Part shown: positions 1 through 11,744 of the stretch, one piece after another
How the letters are laid out: the number at the start of each line of letters is the position of its first letter
Position numbering within the stretch: the stretch's first letter is position 1
Origin: Buxus sempervirens
Lineage: Eukaryota > Streptophyta > Magnoliopsida > Buxales > Buxaceae
NCBI GenBank assembly: GCA_947561395.2
Contig: OX387182.1
Location: 8,542,595 to 8,606,594, forward strand
DNA length: 64,000 bases
Direction of reading: 5' to 3'
The notes under the pieces: generated by a model
What the model was told of the DNA's origin: nothing
Database searches by the model: none
Seen by the model: only the letters and a program-made list of their open reading frames with translations
Translations under genes and position numbers: made by a program

Positions 1-19
1 GACCGCAACTTTCTGATTC

Positions 20-673
20 TTGGCTGGCCTGAAGCATGCAGTGTTGTATCTTCCTCTGCGGGTCCTTCGTCAGTTCCGTGCGACCCAGGGGATTATCATC
101 CCATGTGGATATGAGGATCGTCTTGGGCCCCTTTCTATGAAGCTGAATGCCTGGTTGATGAAGGAGTGGTCTTATGTCCGCTTTATGCATGGTCCAGTCT
201 TCTCAGAAGCCCATGTGAAGGATTATCTCTTCTGGATCAAGGAACAGATACAGACTCAGGCCCCAGTACCCGAAGATCCTCCTGTAGTCTTGGCTCCCAC
301 CTATAAGGACATTCTAGAGTCCGAGCGGGCTTCTCATAAGCAGCTTCAGCAGATATGGGTGCGGGAGGCCCAGGAGCTCAGGATACAGGGCGCTTATCTG
401 GAGAGGCAACTTGAGGAGCAGGTCTCACGCCGTATTGCCGTGGAAGAGAAGCTGGAGGAGCAGAGGCAGGCTCGTTGCTTCGAGGTCCGTATGATCCGGC
501 AGAAGTACCAGGCTACTTTGGCCAGCCTCAGGAGTATGCGGATCAGGCAGGCCCTTTCAGATGAGGTCATTTCCTTCCTGAGTGATCCCGCTGCAGAGAG
601 GGCTTCAGGAGTCATTGCAGCTCAGGCAGCTCGGATTCGGGAGCTTGAGGAGTGGCTAGGAGATAGGGATTAG
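20..673 (+). pseudogene. Antisense extra ORF of element A (3' part)
   Basis: This ORF runs opposite to gag-pol, between the integrase end and the 3' LTR side. It is the same reading as 15340-15993 in element B. The first 70 or so codons resemble the end of the plant retroelement domain annotated as DUF7745 (mobile-domain-like), judged from memory of the family. The rest is rich in E, Q, R and L in heptad-like spacing and probably forms a coiled coil, starting near residue 95 and running to about residue 215. The start shown is not trustworthy, because the better homology upstream is in another frame (see the element B copy). It ends with TAG. Its function is unknown in the family. Confidence 0.55.
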
Positions 674-1614
674 CTTTATTTCCTGCACATTTTTCATACC
701 TTTGTACAAAATTGAACTCCAATAGTGGAAATACAAAGGTTTTAATTCAAAATAAAGTTTTTATATTATTGGCCTCAGAATGCTCAGATGCTTGTAAAAA
801 CAAAGGTTTTATGAAAAGTATTTGATTTCTCATCACTGGCCAAAGTATAATTTTTCCTTTTTATATTTTTTTTTATATTTTTGAAATTTGGTCCATGCAC
901 TTAATCACCTATAATTAAAGGAATTAGAACCAGGTTAAATAATGAAAAGGGTAGTCCAAAAAATAATGAGGGATCATAACCGTCCATCTTAGGACCTTTA
1001 GAGTCATCCCCAACTGCCAAAACTGCCCCATTCTGCTCATGCCGATTTTGCTTCAATCTCGGATCCCCATGATCAACTCAACCTCTGATTTTCTTTCATT
1101 TTTCTTATTTTTTTTTCTTTTTGCCTTTTTGCCAATATTGCCCCTAGCGCCAGATACGGTTTTCACTAGGGCCGGCTTCTGAATTCCGTCATCACCCAAC
1201 TTACTCTGACATTTGAATGAACAAGCTAAGATCACCGAGGGCTTAAAAATAGGACGAAATAAAGGCTAGGCTCAGTTTATGAAAGAAAGGATATTAAAGG
1301 CCCAAAATTTTCCAAGTGTGGAAATAGGTCAACCGGATTTACAGTCATGATAAATTTAACCATTTTTCCCCAAATTGCATTTTTTGCATCTCTTTTTCAC
1401 ACTTGGCTTTCATTTGCCATTTCCATTGCTTTTCCTCTCTTTTTCTTTTTCTTTCCTCACTTTTGCCCCAATTGATTTTGCCCCAATTTAAGACTGTAAA
1501 TCCGGTTTGGGTTTATCAAAGAAACGAACCGGCTCAACTTGGCTAGACTAGGGATTAAAATTTTTGAAGGAAATAAAGAAAAATGGCCTCGGATCATTTC
1601 TTAGAAATATTCAC
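674..1614. other. Non-coding spacer between antisense ORF and integrase, element A
   Basis: AT-rich sequence with T-rich and pyrimidine runs and no convincing reading frame on either strand. It separates the converging ends of the antisense ORF (plus strand) and integrase (minus strand), so it probably holds the 3' untranslated ends of both transcripts. It is repeated at 15994-16934. Confidence 0.6.
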
Positions 1615-4575
1615 TCAAGGAAAATACCTTTTTACCGCATCAGAGTTAATGGGCTCAGGAAGATCTGACCCATCCATTTCTGCTAAGATGAGTGCACCCC
1701 CTGACAGTACTTTCTTGACGACATATGGGCCTTCCCAATTGGGCTTGAACTTACCACGAGGGTCTTCCAAAAATGGTAGAATTTTCTTTAGCACTAAGTT
1801 TCCTTCTTGGAAAGTTCTGGGCCTCACTTTCTTATTGTAAGCCCGGGCCATTCTCTTCTGGTACAACTGTCCATGGCAAAGTGCTTTCAACCGCTTTTCT
1901 TCTATCAGGTTAAGTTGATCATGTCTTGATTGGACCCATTCGGCTTCTTCTAGTTCTGCTTCCATGAGCACTCGGAGTGATGGGATCTCCACTTCCACGG
2001 GCAAGACTGCTTCCATTCCATAGACTAGGGAATACGGGGTTGCTCCAGTTGAGGTCCGGATCGAGGTTCTGTATGCATGTAGAGCAAGTGGCAGCATTTC
2101 ATGCCAATCTTTGTAACTCACTACCATCTTCTGAATGATTTTCTTTATATTCTTGTTTGCTGCTTCCACTGCCCCATTCATCTTTGGCCTGTACGGAGCT
2201 GACTTATGGTGGGTGATCTGAAACTGCTCACACATCATTTTCATGTCCTTGTTCTTAATATTAGAAGCATTGTCTGATACTATAGCACTTGGCAGTCCAT
2301 AGCGACAAATAATGTTGTGCTTCAAAAATTTGATAACATGGTTGCTTGTGATATTTGCATATGATGCTGCTTCTACCCATTTAGTGAAGTAATCAATCGC
2401 CACCAAGATGAATCTGTGCCCGTTCGATGCCTTAGGGGAGATCATGCCAATGACATCTATGCCCCACATAGAGAAGGGCCAGGGTGATGTCATGTTGTGT
2501 AGCTCACCCGGGGGTGCATGCTTATTATCTGCATATATCTGACATTGGTGGCACCTCCTGACATGTATACAGCAATCATGTTCCATGGTCGTCCAGTAGT
2601 ATCCCAGCCTCAGGATCTTCTTAGCCAACATGTGTCCACTCATATGGGGCCCACAGACTCCTCCATGTACCGTCTGGATTAACCTTTCCGATTCAGCCTT
2701 GGCTACGCATCTTAGCAGAATGTCATTATGTGACCTCTTGTACACATGTCCACCACTTAGCAGAAATTGACCAGCCAATCTCTGTATTGTCCTCTTCTCA
2801 GTAGCAGTGGCATTTTCTGGCAAACTCCGATTGTTCAAGAAATTTTTGATATCTTGAAACCATGGTGTTTCTTCTTCTGGTGCTCCCTCTAGAGCGAGAC
2901 AGTAAACCGGTTCATCTCGGACCTCAATTTCCAGTGGTCTGATGTCTACTCCTTCTGATATGCTAACCATTGAAGCCAAGGTTGCTAGAGCATCCGCAAA
3001 CTGATTCTTGGCCCTTGGCATATAGTTGAAGGAAATTCGAGTGAAATTTGTGCTTATTTCTTCCAAATACTGATGATAGGGGATCAATTTGTGATCCTTG
3101 GTTTTCCATTCACCAGTTGTTTGGAAGATGATAAGACTCGAATCCCCGTATACGTCAAGTTCCTCTACTCCATGATCCATGGCTGCTTGCAATCCAATTA
3201 TGCATGCTTCATATTCTGCTATGTTATTGGTGCACTGGAATCTCAGCTTTACTGCAATCGGGATGTGTGAACCATCTGGTTTAACCAAGACTGCCCCTAT
3301 TCCGTTCCCATTCATATTGGCGGCCCCATCAAAGAACATCTGCCAAGAACTCTCACTGTCTTCCTCTTCAGTGTACAGAATTGCTTCATCTGGGAAGTTG
3401 GTCTTCAAGGGTTGATATTCTGGCAAAGGATGTGCAGCCAGGTGATCAGCTATGGCTTGACCCTTGATCGCCTTCTGGGTGATGTATGTGAGGTCAAACT
3501 CGGACAGTAGCAGTTGCCACTTTGCCGTCCTGCCAGTCAGTGCCGGTTTCTCAAATAAATACTTCAGCGGGTCCATCCGGGATATCAATAGTGTGGAGTG
3601 ACTAAGGAAATAATGCCTTAGCCTCTGAGTGGCCCACACTAGAGCACAACAAGTCTTCTCCAATGATGAGTACTTAGCTTCATATTCTGTGAATTTTTTA
3701 CTCAGATAGTAAATTGCCATTTCTTTTCTACCAGTTTCATCATGCTGCCCCAAGACACATCCCATCGACGTTTCCAACACTGACAAGTACAGGATCAGTG
3801 GTCTTCCTGGAGTTGGTGGTACTAACACAGGTGGGTTCAGCAAATACCTCTTTATTGTGTCAAATGCCTGCTGGCAGTCCTCATTCCAGACCGTCGGGTT
3901 ATCTTTCCTCAAAAGTTTGAAAATTGGTTCACAGATAGCAGTGAGCTGTGCTATGAACCGGCTTATGTATTGAATCCTTCCAAGAAAGCCCCTGACCTCC
4001 TTCTCAGTTCTGGGTGCTGGCATTTCAATTATGGCCTTGGCTTTTGCCGGGTCAATTTCAATTCCTCTTCGGCTCACTATAAACCCCAGTAACTTCCCTG
4101 ATGTAGCCCCAAAGACGCACTTAGCCGGGTTAAGCCGTAGACTGTACTTCCTGAGCCGATCAAACACTTTCTTCAGATTGATCAAGTGGTCCTCCTCTTT
4201 GCATGATTTGGCAATCATATCGTCCACGTAGACCTCCATCTCCTTATGGATCATGTCATGAAATAGTGCAGTCATGGCCCGCTGGTATGTTGCCCCAGCG
4301 TTCTTAAGTCCGAATGGCATGACTGTATAGTGGAATGTGCCCCAAGGTGTGATGAATGCTGTTTTCTCTTGATCCTCCTTAGCCATCTTGATCTGATTGT
4401 ACCCCGAGAAACCATCCATAAAGGAAAACAGGCTATGTACCGCAGTATTATCGACCAGAATGTCGATGTGTGGAAGCGGAAAATCGTCCTTTGGGCTTGC
4501 CCTGTTTAAGTCTCTATAGTCCACGCACATTCGGACTTTCCCGTCCTTCTTTGGTACTGGGACTATGTTTGCGAG
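1615..4575 (-). pseudogene. Element A pol: RT, RNase H, archaeal-type RNase H, integrase
   Basis: The open frame is about 986 codons, with the first ATG at 4530. From that ATG, RT runs from residue 1 with the catalytic YVDD at 101-104. The native RNase H covers about 245-365, where the usual first Asp is Ser250 (LYLS). The archaeal-type RNase H covers about 394-520, with D401, E439, D463 and D513. Integrase has an HHCC zinc motif ending at C660/C663 and the D692, D753, E789 catalytic triad. No chromodomain follows. The reading is cut from the start of RT by a TAG at 4576-4578, where the family normally has Trp, so a full polyprotein could not be made without readthrough. The enzymatic core itself looks intact. 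Confidence 0.9.
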
Positions 4576-5218
4576 CTACTCTGGGTACGTAGAGACTGCC
4601 AAAAATCCCGCCTGAAACTGTTTGACCACTTCGTCCTTGACCTTCAAGGTCCATTCAGGCTTCAATCTTCTCAGCTTCTGCTTAATCGGCTTAACCCCTG
4701 GCAAAATTGGCAACTTGTGCACCACCATGTCAGTGTCCAACCCTGGCATGTCCCGATATGACCAAGCAAACACATCCTTGTAATCTGCCAAGAATTGTGA
4801 CATTTCATTTTTCTGCACATCAGACAAGCATGACCCGATTTTCACAATTTTTGGGTCCTCTTTGGTCCCAAGGTTTATGGATATGGTCTCCTCAATATTT
4901 GGTTGGACCCCCTTTTCATGACGTTCCAATTGGTATTCAATTTCTTTTGGAACATCTTCTTCTTCGACCTCGGTCTCTTCTTCGACCCCCATGAGATCAA
5001 AGTCGAGCTCAAGGTCGAAGTCATATTCAACCTGGTCCAATTCGGTCTGATTATATGGCTCATAAGTGGTTCGGACCTTTTTGAAAAAATTAAATTTCCT
5101 AGAAAAAATAGAAAAATCTTTTTGGGTTTTTGGTGGGCCTTCTAAACATAATTCCCCTGAAGACGAAGGCCCATTAGAACCTTCAGGGAAATGGCATTCC
5201 ACTATTGGAGTTTTTTTT
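4576..5218 (-). pseudogene. Element A pol: linker and N-terminal edge of RT
   Basis: This continues pol upstream of the TAG at 4576-4578. An acidic linker (residues about 60-90 of the reading that starts near 5202) is followed by the region entering RT, with the DVFAWSYRDMPGL motif typical of Tat and Ogre RTs. The upstream join to the protease reading is out of frame at an A9 run (minus strand; T9 on plus at 5211-5219). The same break is in element B. It could be a slippage indel, a frameshift site, or part of the protease/RT spacer that is spliced in Ogre elements. Confidence 0.8.
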
Positions 5219-6250
5219 TGGAAGCCACGTCAGTTTGCCGAACTAACGTTGCTTCAAAAGTAAGGGGAGTTTCCTCCCAATTGTTCAGTACAAAATTTTG
5301 GGGAGCAGGGGAAATAGGGAAAGCCTGCTCCTCAAGCCCAGCATCCGATGCCATCATCACCGGGTGGGTACTGCCCTTTTCTGCTGCGGGGCCCAATCCA
5401 GAAATGACCTTGTCTGGAATCTTCACTGCGGCCCAGTCAATAAACGGCAGTTCCATGTCTGCCCCTGTCTTTTCGCCTTCAGTCATGGCGAAGAATGCAC
5501 CAACATCCTCAGAAAAGTCCACCTGCTGCTCGGGCTGTGGTCCAGGCCCATCCACTGCTCCCAGTATTGGAGATGGGTTATAGGGTTGTAGGGCCGAAAC
5601 AGAAGGCTTTTGAAATGGGTTGAAATTGTAGTAGGGAGGTTTTGATTGGTCCATAGGAGGAGAAATTTGGATTATATAGGAGGGTTTTGGAAAGTTCACC
5701 CTCAGATGCGGGAGTTTTCCTTTGCTTCTGCTCTCCCTTTCTTCATATTTCATTCTTCTCCAGCCTCTGGGCTCGAAGCCCAACCCTACCTTGGGGATCA
5801 GTTTCTTAGCCGTGATTGGCTCCACCATCCCCTGCAGATTGATCCCCAGGCCTTTCCCTGGGTGAAAGTGGTATTTTTCCATCACTTTCTTGACCATCCT
5901 TTCTGCAGTGGTCCCCTTTTCTTTCTTTTTCTCACACCCCCCAGGTATGTAATTTACTGCCTCAAATTGAAATGAGTGGAATGCAATCTTGTCGACAGTT
6001 AGATCCACATTTATTAAGGGTACATCAGGTGACACAATGGGCGGCACCAAGTTTTCGGCTAGGACTGTTATCACCCTTTGCCCCCTTATGTATTTCACCC
6101 TCTGGTGGAGCGTGGATGGTATTGCCCTAGCCGAATGTATCCACGGCCTTCCTAGGAGCAGATTGAAGGCTGCGGGTATATCCATCACCTCAAATGTGAT
6201 GTTAAAGATACTAGGGAGTGGGTCTTGGAGCTATCGAAAGCCCTCACTAT
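5202..6250 (-). pseudogene. Element A protease, C-terminal half, and linker
   Basis: The reading contains the retropepsin C-terminal motif MDIPAAFNLLLGRPWIH (LLGRPWI near residue 11 of the listed frame). A G-rich segment follows (GKGLGINLQG, GLGFEPRGW), typical of the protease-RT linker in Tat elements, and then a Pro-rich stretch. The listed start at 6188 is not a real start, because the homology runs upstream out of the gag frame. The active-site half of the protease sits in the gag frame, so a one-base frame change near 6220-6230 splits the enzyme. The frame ends at TAG just after the A9 run. Confidence 0.8.
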
Positions 6251-8977
6251 CCGCCCATTCCGTTTGATCCTTGACTGGTCCAGACCCAGCTTGGTAAAAG
6301 TGATTAACGGGCAAACGTTTAAAACTGACCCGTTGTCAATTAAAACCCGTGCAACCATGCAGCCCTTACAAAGCACAGTGATGTGCAAAGGGTCCACATG
6401 ATAACACCCACCTGGGCTGATCTCACCTTCTGAGAAACTTATCACATTATGTGACAAGATTTGACCAACCATTTTACCAAGCTGGTCCGGATCAATTGTT
6501 TGGGATACGTGTGCACTCTGTAGCACCCTTAACAATGCATCCCTATGCTTTTCGGAATTCAGCAAGAGGCCCAGTATTGAAATCTGGGCCGGGACCTTGT
6601 TTAGCTGATCCACAAGATTAAATTCACTCTTTTTGATTATTTTTATGAGGTCTGCTGCCTCATTTTCTGCACCTTGGGGGGTGTCTTCTCCCACTTTATT
6701 TTTTCCTTTTTGTTTTCTTTTTTCTTCATTTTCTTTTTCTATTTTTTCTTTTTCTACTTCTGTCTCCTTTTCTTTCTCTTCACCCCCTGCACATCTCCCT
6801 GATCTCGTCATGAGGTTCACCTCCTCCTGGTTCTGGTTCCTGACCATTGGAACCATAGCCGTGATTCCCTCGCTGTAGTTCCATGGTACAGCGGCCTCTG
6901 AATAGGCTAATTTAGGGATGTCAACCACTAGTGGCTGGAGTCTGGACCGGGATGTATGGGCCGGTTTAGGGATAGTATGGGCTGGCTGCACATTTACAAC
7001 CAAGGGTTGAAGTTTGGATTTGGTGGGGACAGAAGAAGTGATGGAAGCAGTGGTGGGGTCAAGATTGATGACCAGCGGAGCCTTAGACGGCTTAGATGGG
7101 GAATAAGTGGGTGGACTGCAATTGAAGACCAATGGAGGCCTTGCAGTATTTATCTGGGCCATCAGAGAAGAGACCCGGTTTAAGGAGGAGCTTATGTCCT
7201 CAGCAGCAAGATTATTTTTTTGGGAGACCATGTTGATCTCCTCTTCGTCCTCCTCTGGGAAGAATCGGACCTGGACTGTAGTCCCCACAGGGGCTATAAG
7301 CTGTGATGGGTCAAAGGCCCTTCTGGTGGTGGATATGGCAGTGATGGAGTTGGATGGGCCTGCCCCATTGTGGTAAGGCAGAGGATTCTGCCCAATATCA
7401 TTCCCGGACGGGGCCGGTGCAGCAGTGTTGAACACCAAGGCCTTCTGGTCCAACAGGTCCTGGACCGCATGCTTCAATACCCAGCAGGTATCGGTAGAAT
7501 GCCCCGGTGCACCCATGTGGAAGTCACAGGTGACCGATGTGTCAAAGTTTCTCCCCCTGGTGGCATTCGGGTTGGGCTCCTTCAGAGTCAAGTATTCACC
7601 CTTTAGCAGGGTTGGCAGTAGTTGGGACAGAGATATGGGTAGAGAGGTGAAAACCCGGTTCTTTCTTGCTGCGAACCAGGCATCCCGCTCTTCCTTAGAA
7701 AAAGTCCTCCTTGTGTTAGCTGGCACAGAGGGAGGGAAGTTGACATTCAGCGGGGTCTGGTACGACTGCTGGGCCTGCTGGGCCTGTTGGGGTGCCGAGA
7801 TGTTAACATGAAGTGGCTTCTTGGCTGGAGGAGCCTGGACTAGGTTCACCTCCCCTTCTTTTCGGGCCCCCGTCTTTTTAAATCCTGCCCCTTTCTTCTG
7901 GGCCATGGAGGCAGAGGAATCAGACTGCCCAGTCAGAGTAGAGTAGTCTATCAGCCTTCCTGACCTGACCCCTTCCTCGATCCGGTCCGCCACCTGCACT
8001 AGGGCTGCAAAGTTGGTGGTGATCTGACCCACCAGATGGTTGTAAAAGGGCTGCCCCAGTGTGCCCATAAATGTGGAGATCATCTCCGGCTCTTGCATAG
8101 GTGGCCTGACCTGGGAGGCGGCCTCTCTCCATCTCTTAGCGTACTGCCGTACTAGCTCATCTTTGCCCTTGGTCATCCTCATCATGTCGTACCGGTCCGG
8201 CACGATCTCAGAGTTGAACTTGTACTGGTCCAGGAAAGCGTCGGCCAAGTCCTTCCACCTTCTAATCCTTCCATGGTCCACTGTAGCGAACCACCGAAGG
8301 GCTGACCCGGTCAGACTCCTCTGGAAGAGCTGGATCAGTATTCCATCGTCCCGGCCAAACTGGCACAGGGCCCCGCAGTATAGTTTCAGATGGCTTAATG
8401 GGCAGCCCGTGCCATCAAACTTGTCAAAATCCGGGCACCTGAACTTAGCCGGTAGACAGACGTCCGGGTACATGCACAGGTCCTCGAAGGTGGTGCCTGC
8501 ATGGCTGCCTCCCCCCTTCACTTCCTTCAGCTCTGCCTGGATTCTTTCTATCCTTAGCAGCATTTTCTTTTCCATCTCATCTCGGGCCTTTTCTTTTTCC
8601 AGCTCTTTCTCAGACTCTACTGTATTTTCCCTGATCAGAATGGGCTCAGGGACTGGTTCAGAAATGGGCTCAGGCATGGGCTGAGCCGGAGGCGGAATAT
8701 AGGCCTGAGGTGGCGGTGCCGGATGAGAAGTCGACGCCTGATTTTGGGCTTGGGCCTGCTGGGCCTGAGCCGCCAGTAAGTCTCCTAGCATTTTGGCCAG
8801 ACCGGCCACTTGCTCCTGCAGCTGAGTAAAGTCCTGAGCGGGGACAGTAGCTTGGGCTTGGTTCTCTTCAGTATTCATGGCTCTTGCTTTGGATCTGGTC
8901 ACGGGAGCAATGACTGCAAATAAGTGCACCTGGGTTGAATGTACCTGAGGAAATGAATAGAACATGTTAGCTTCCAC
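6185..8977 (-). CDS. gag: Element A gag with start of protease
   Basis: A 930-codon ORF encoding the structural protein that packages the element RNA in the cytoplasm. Residues about 55-155 are a Gln/Ala/Pro-rich and charged coiled-coil region. The plant retrotransposon gag domain covers about 170-345 (SHLKLYCGALCQF, SALRWFATVDHGR). A zinc-knuckle-like CDFH...H...C motif lies near 485-500, and a long Pro/Ser-rich and Lys/Glu-rich linker follows. The C-terminus enters the protease: DNGS at about 881-884 is the retropepsin active site (usual D-T/S-G form changed to D-N-G-S, common in Tat). The true start is uncertain. Homology with the third element begins only at the APVTRSK motif (about residue 24), and the residues before it may be intron or leader. 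One amino acid differs from element B (Met against Thr, codon near 6860). Confidence 0.88.
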   Translation of the reverse strand: MEANMFYSFPQVHSTQVHLFAVIAPVTRSKARAMNTEENQAQATVPAQDFTQLQEQVAGLAKMLGDLLAAQAQQAQAQNQASTSHPAPPPQAYIPPPAQPMPEPISEPVPEPILIRENTVESEKELEKEKARDEMEKKMLLRIERIQAELKEVKGGGSHAGTTFEDLCMYPDVCLPAKFRCPDFDKFDGTGCPLSHLKLYCGALCQFGRDDGILIQLFQRSLTGSALRWFATVDHGRIRRWKDLADAFLDQYKFNSEIVPDRYDMMRMTKGKDELVRQYAKRWREAASQVRPPMQEPEMISTFMGTLGQPFYNHLVGQITTNFAALVQVADRIEEGVRSGRLIDYSTLTGQSDSSASMAQKKGAGFKKTGARKEGEVNLVQAPPAKKPLHVNISAPQQAQQAQQSYQTPLNVNFPPSVPANTRRTFSKEERDAWFAARKNRVFTSLPISLSQLLPTLLKGEYLTLKEPNPNATRGRNFDTSVTCDFHMGAPGHSTDTCWVLKHAVQDLLDQKALVFNTAAPAPSGNDIGQNPLPYHNGAGPSNSITAISTTRRAFDPSQLIAPVGTTVQVRFFPEEDEEEINMVSQKNNLAAEDISSSLNRVSSLMAQINTARPPLVFNCSPPTYSPSKPSKAPLVINLDPTTASITSSVPTKSKLQPLVVNVQPAHTIPKPAHTSRSRLQPLVVDIPKLAYSEAAVPWNYSEGITAMVPMVRNQNQEEVNLMTRSGRCAGGEEKEKETEVEKEKIEKENEEKRKQKGKNKVGEDTPQGAENEAADLIKIIKKSEFNLVDQLNKVPAQISILGLLLNSEKHRDALLRVLQSAHVSQTIDPDQLGKMVGQILSHNVISFSEGEISPGGCYHVDPLHITVLCKGCMVARVLIDNGSVLNVCPLITFTKLGLDQSRIKRNGRIVRAFDSSKTHSLVSLTSHLR

Positions 8978-9089
8978 TTAGCTTGAGTCACACCCCTATA
9001 TATGTAAACCAGTAGGTTAGGTGAACACCAGCCAGAAAAATTTTTTTTGTTTTTGTTTTTGTTTTTTTTTGTTTGTTTTTTTTTTTTTG

Positions 9090-9835
9090 TTTTTTTTGTG
9101 TTGGAATATTCTAGGGCTTCCAAGGGTCCCATAAATTTTTTTTTTTGATTTGATTGATAAAAATAACCAACCAAGGTTTTTATGGAATACTCTAGGGCTT
9201 CCAAGGGTCCCAAATTTTTTTTGATTTGGTTGATAAAAATAACCAACCAAGGTTTTCATGGAATATTCTAGGGCTTCCAAGGGTCCCAATTTTTTTGATT
9301 TGATTGATAAAAATAACCAACCAAGGTGTCTTGGAATATTCTAGGGCTTCCAAGTATCCCACAAATGTTTTGATTTGATTGATAAAAATAACCAACCAAA
9401 GGTGTCTTGGACTACTCTATCCAAGTATCCCACAAATGTTTTGATTTGATTGATAAAAATAACCAACCAAAGGTGTCTTGGAATATTCTAGGGCTTCCAA
9501 GTATCCCACAAATGTTTTGATTTGATTGATAAAAATAACCAACCAAAGGTGTCTTGGACTACTCTATCCAAGTATCCCACAAATGTTTTGATTTGATTGA
9601 TAAAAATAACCAACCAAAGGTGTCTTGGAATATTCTAGGGCTTCCAAGTATCCCACAAATGTTTTGATTTGATTGATAAAAATAACCAACCAAAGGTATC
9701 TTGGAATATTCTATCCAAGTATCCCACAAATGTTTTGATTTGATTGATAAAAATAACCAACCAAAGGTTTTCATTTTTTTTTTTTTTGATTTGATTGATA
9801 AAAATAACCAACCAAGGGTTTTTTTTTTCTTCTTC
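9090..9835 (-). repeat. Leader tandem repeats, 70/77-bp monomers (element A)
   Basis: About ten tandem units share the core GATAAAAATAACCAACCAA. The later units alternate between 77 bp (with TATTCTAGGGCTTCC) and 70 bp (lacking part of it). Flanking T runs differ between units. The array sits just upstream of gag in the leader. The short ORFs across it only follow the repeat and are not genes. Confidence 0.93.
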
Positions 9836-10120
9836 TTCAAATTTGCTGAATTTTCTCAGTTTTCAAGTTCCAGAGTTTGATTGACACATGTTTGAGTTGA
9901 GTTGGTGTCAAAAAATATGACACCTTGGTTTCCTCTTTGATTTAGGTTAAATCCTGAAAGAATATTTTATTTTATTCTTTTTTTTTTGTATATTTTTTTT
10001 TTGTATTTTTGGGAACATTTCTTATGTTCTTTCCGGGGTGCCTAAGGATTATCCACAGTGTTTTAGGCATTTTATTTTGAAAATTTGGGCTGAAAAGCCA
10101 ATTTGTGCATTTTTTGAATG

Positions 10121-10260
10121 TATCCGGTATAACATTCCGGATAATGATATGCCTTATTGTATCCGGTTACCATAACCGGATTCATGCATATGCCTTTTTA
10201 TCCGGAAATATATACCGGATATGAACAGGGTTGTTATTAACCGGCCTGAGTTGCCGGTCA
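10121..10260 (-). repeat. Leader palindrome cluster (element A)
   Basis: Three to four short inverted repeats of the form TATCCGG-(6 to 9 nt)-CCGGATA stand 20-40 bp apart, with a looser CCGGCC...GCCGG copy at the end. They can form hairpins in the RNA. The same stem recurs in the U3 part of the LTR (13804-13946). Confidence 0.85.
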
Positions 10261-10569
10261 TTGCCGAAATGGCCCTTTTTGACTCATTTTTTTCACCAGA
10301 TTTGATTTTTTCATTCCCAATTGATGTTCACCTTAATTTGACCTTCAAAACTTGCCCCAAATTGGGCTTGGACATCATACTTGCAAAATTCCCTAAACTT
10401 AGGAAAAGAACATGGCTTTACCTTGCCACCTTGTATTACCTTCATTCCATATGGTATTCACATTATACCTTGGCCTGTAAAACATGCAAACGGCCTTCCC
10501 ACATTTACACCCAATTCCCCAAACGCAATTGTGTGCTTTTAGCTGAAAACGTGTTTCTCCACCTTCAAG

Positions 10570-10865
10570 CGTATGGTTTTTGGGTTTTGGCTTAATTGGC
10601 AACTTAGAACTCAAGTCTAGTGATGCCCGGAATCGAATCACAGATCCCATTGTCATCACATCATTGACCCAAATTCTAAGGTAAATGTTTTCACTTTCGC
10701 TTTCCGAAGTCACGACCTCGGTGCGCCAAGCTACCCACATTCATGGTTCAACTTCCTAATAGGTAAAAGGGTAGGCTGTGCAAATTGTTTCAAGTGCTCA
10801 AGTGCAATTTTAAATTGTGGTAACATTCACAACGTCCCAGCCCCTTGCCACTCTTTTTCGTAGCC
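10570..10865 (-). other. Conserved leader block (element A)
   Basis: This block aligns almost throughout with 51696-51995 in the third, diverged element, including the segments CACAGCCTACCC, GAAGTTGAAC and ACCGAGGTCGT. It overlaps a 113-codon minus-strand ORF. The other element has stop codons in that frame, so a functional RNA signal, such as packaging or dimerization, is more likely than a protein. That role is inference. Confidence 0.55.
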
Positions 10866-11744
10866 ATGCATTCAATTTCAAGCCAATGCATATATGACAA
10901 AATAATGAAGCTAAATACAAGCAAGCAAGCACCAAATATGCACTAAAATATTACATGCCCAAAAAGTGGTATACAAAACATGGCCTTTGTACAAACAACC
11001 ATCAAATCATGTAAGCATGCTTGAAACTCAAAAGCATTCCCTAAAATCCCCGATTTCATGCTCTTTTTCATGCTCAAAGTGTACCATTTCTACCCCAAAT
11101 TGGAGCCTAAAATTTTAGCACTACTTGACATGATACCAAAGTGTTTCAATGAGGTAAAATATGCTTGAAATCTCCAGAAATATGCACTAAAATTTTCAGA
11201 TTTCTCATGCTCAAAAGTGCATCCTTTATACCCCAAATTAATGCCTAAAAGTTTAGCAACTACTTGACATGGTATATTGGTGAACATGCTAAAACCACAA
11301 TGTGCACTAAAATTCCAGATTTCATGCTCTTGGTTTTCATGCTCAAATCAAATCCCCCTATACCCCCAAGTCAAAGGCATAGCATAACAAAAATTTTTAA
11401 GCACAAAAAGCATGCTTTATGGGAATCATGTTTGAATACCCCAAAAATTCTGAACTCCTAGATTTCATGATACTAATTCTCATATTCAAACCATGGTATT
11501 CAAAATTCAAATTAAAGCATGTTATCACCAAATACAACCAAATCATGCTTCAAGATAGGCTTTTCCTAAATCAACCTTTAGGCAACATCAAGCAAAACAT
11601 ACATGATTTGATTCATATAATATTCAAAAGCATCCCAATCTGATTTAGAATACAACATTATACACAAATAAAACAAACAAAATAGCAAGCATTCAAAAGT
11701 GGTGAAAAAGCATGAATATACACAAAATGGCTTAAATCCACAAG

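Larger units (their letters stand above)
9840..11744 (-). other. Element A long untranslated leader
   Basis: About 1.9 kb between the tandem repeats and the primer-binding site with no convincing gene. It holds a cluster of palindromes (10121-10260) and a block conserved in the third element (10570-10865). An AT-rich stretch at 10880-11740 contains degenerate repeats of the TTTCATGCTCAAA type (near 11055, 11205, 11335). A long leader before gag is usual for Tat elements. Confidence 0.7.

Noticed and set aside
1615-4530. Chromovirus with a chromodomain
   Set aside because: After the integrase core there is only a short basic tail, and the second RNase H places the element in Tat, which lacks a chromodomain.
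4576-4578. Programmed stop-codon readthrough at the TAG in RT
   Set aside because: No known readthrough context follows, and other breaks in the same gene point to decay. The case is kept open only under the finding on shared breaks.
6633-8684. Plus-strand ORFs across gag (and the same in element B)
   Set aside because: They lie opposite the gag reading, have no recognised content, and change frame along it. They are shadows of the gag codons.
8899-9840. Minus-strand ORFs in the leader repeats, rich in Lys and repeated WLFLSIK-type motifs
   Set aside because: They translate the 70/77-bp tandem repeat and T runs. No start or domain supports a protein.
10399-10740. 113-codon minus-strand ORF in the leader
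   Set aside because: The frame is interrupted by stops in the aligned third element (from the TAG near 51827), so the conserved block is not likely to be coding.
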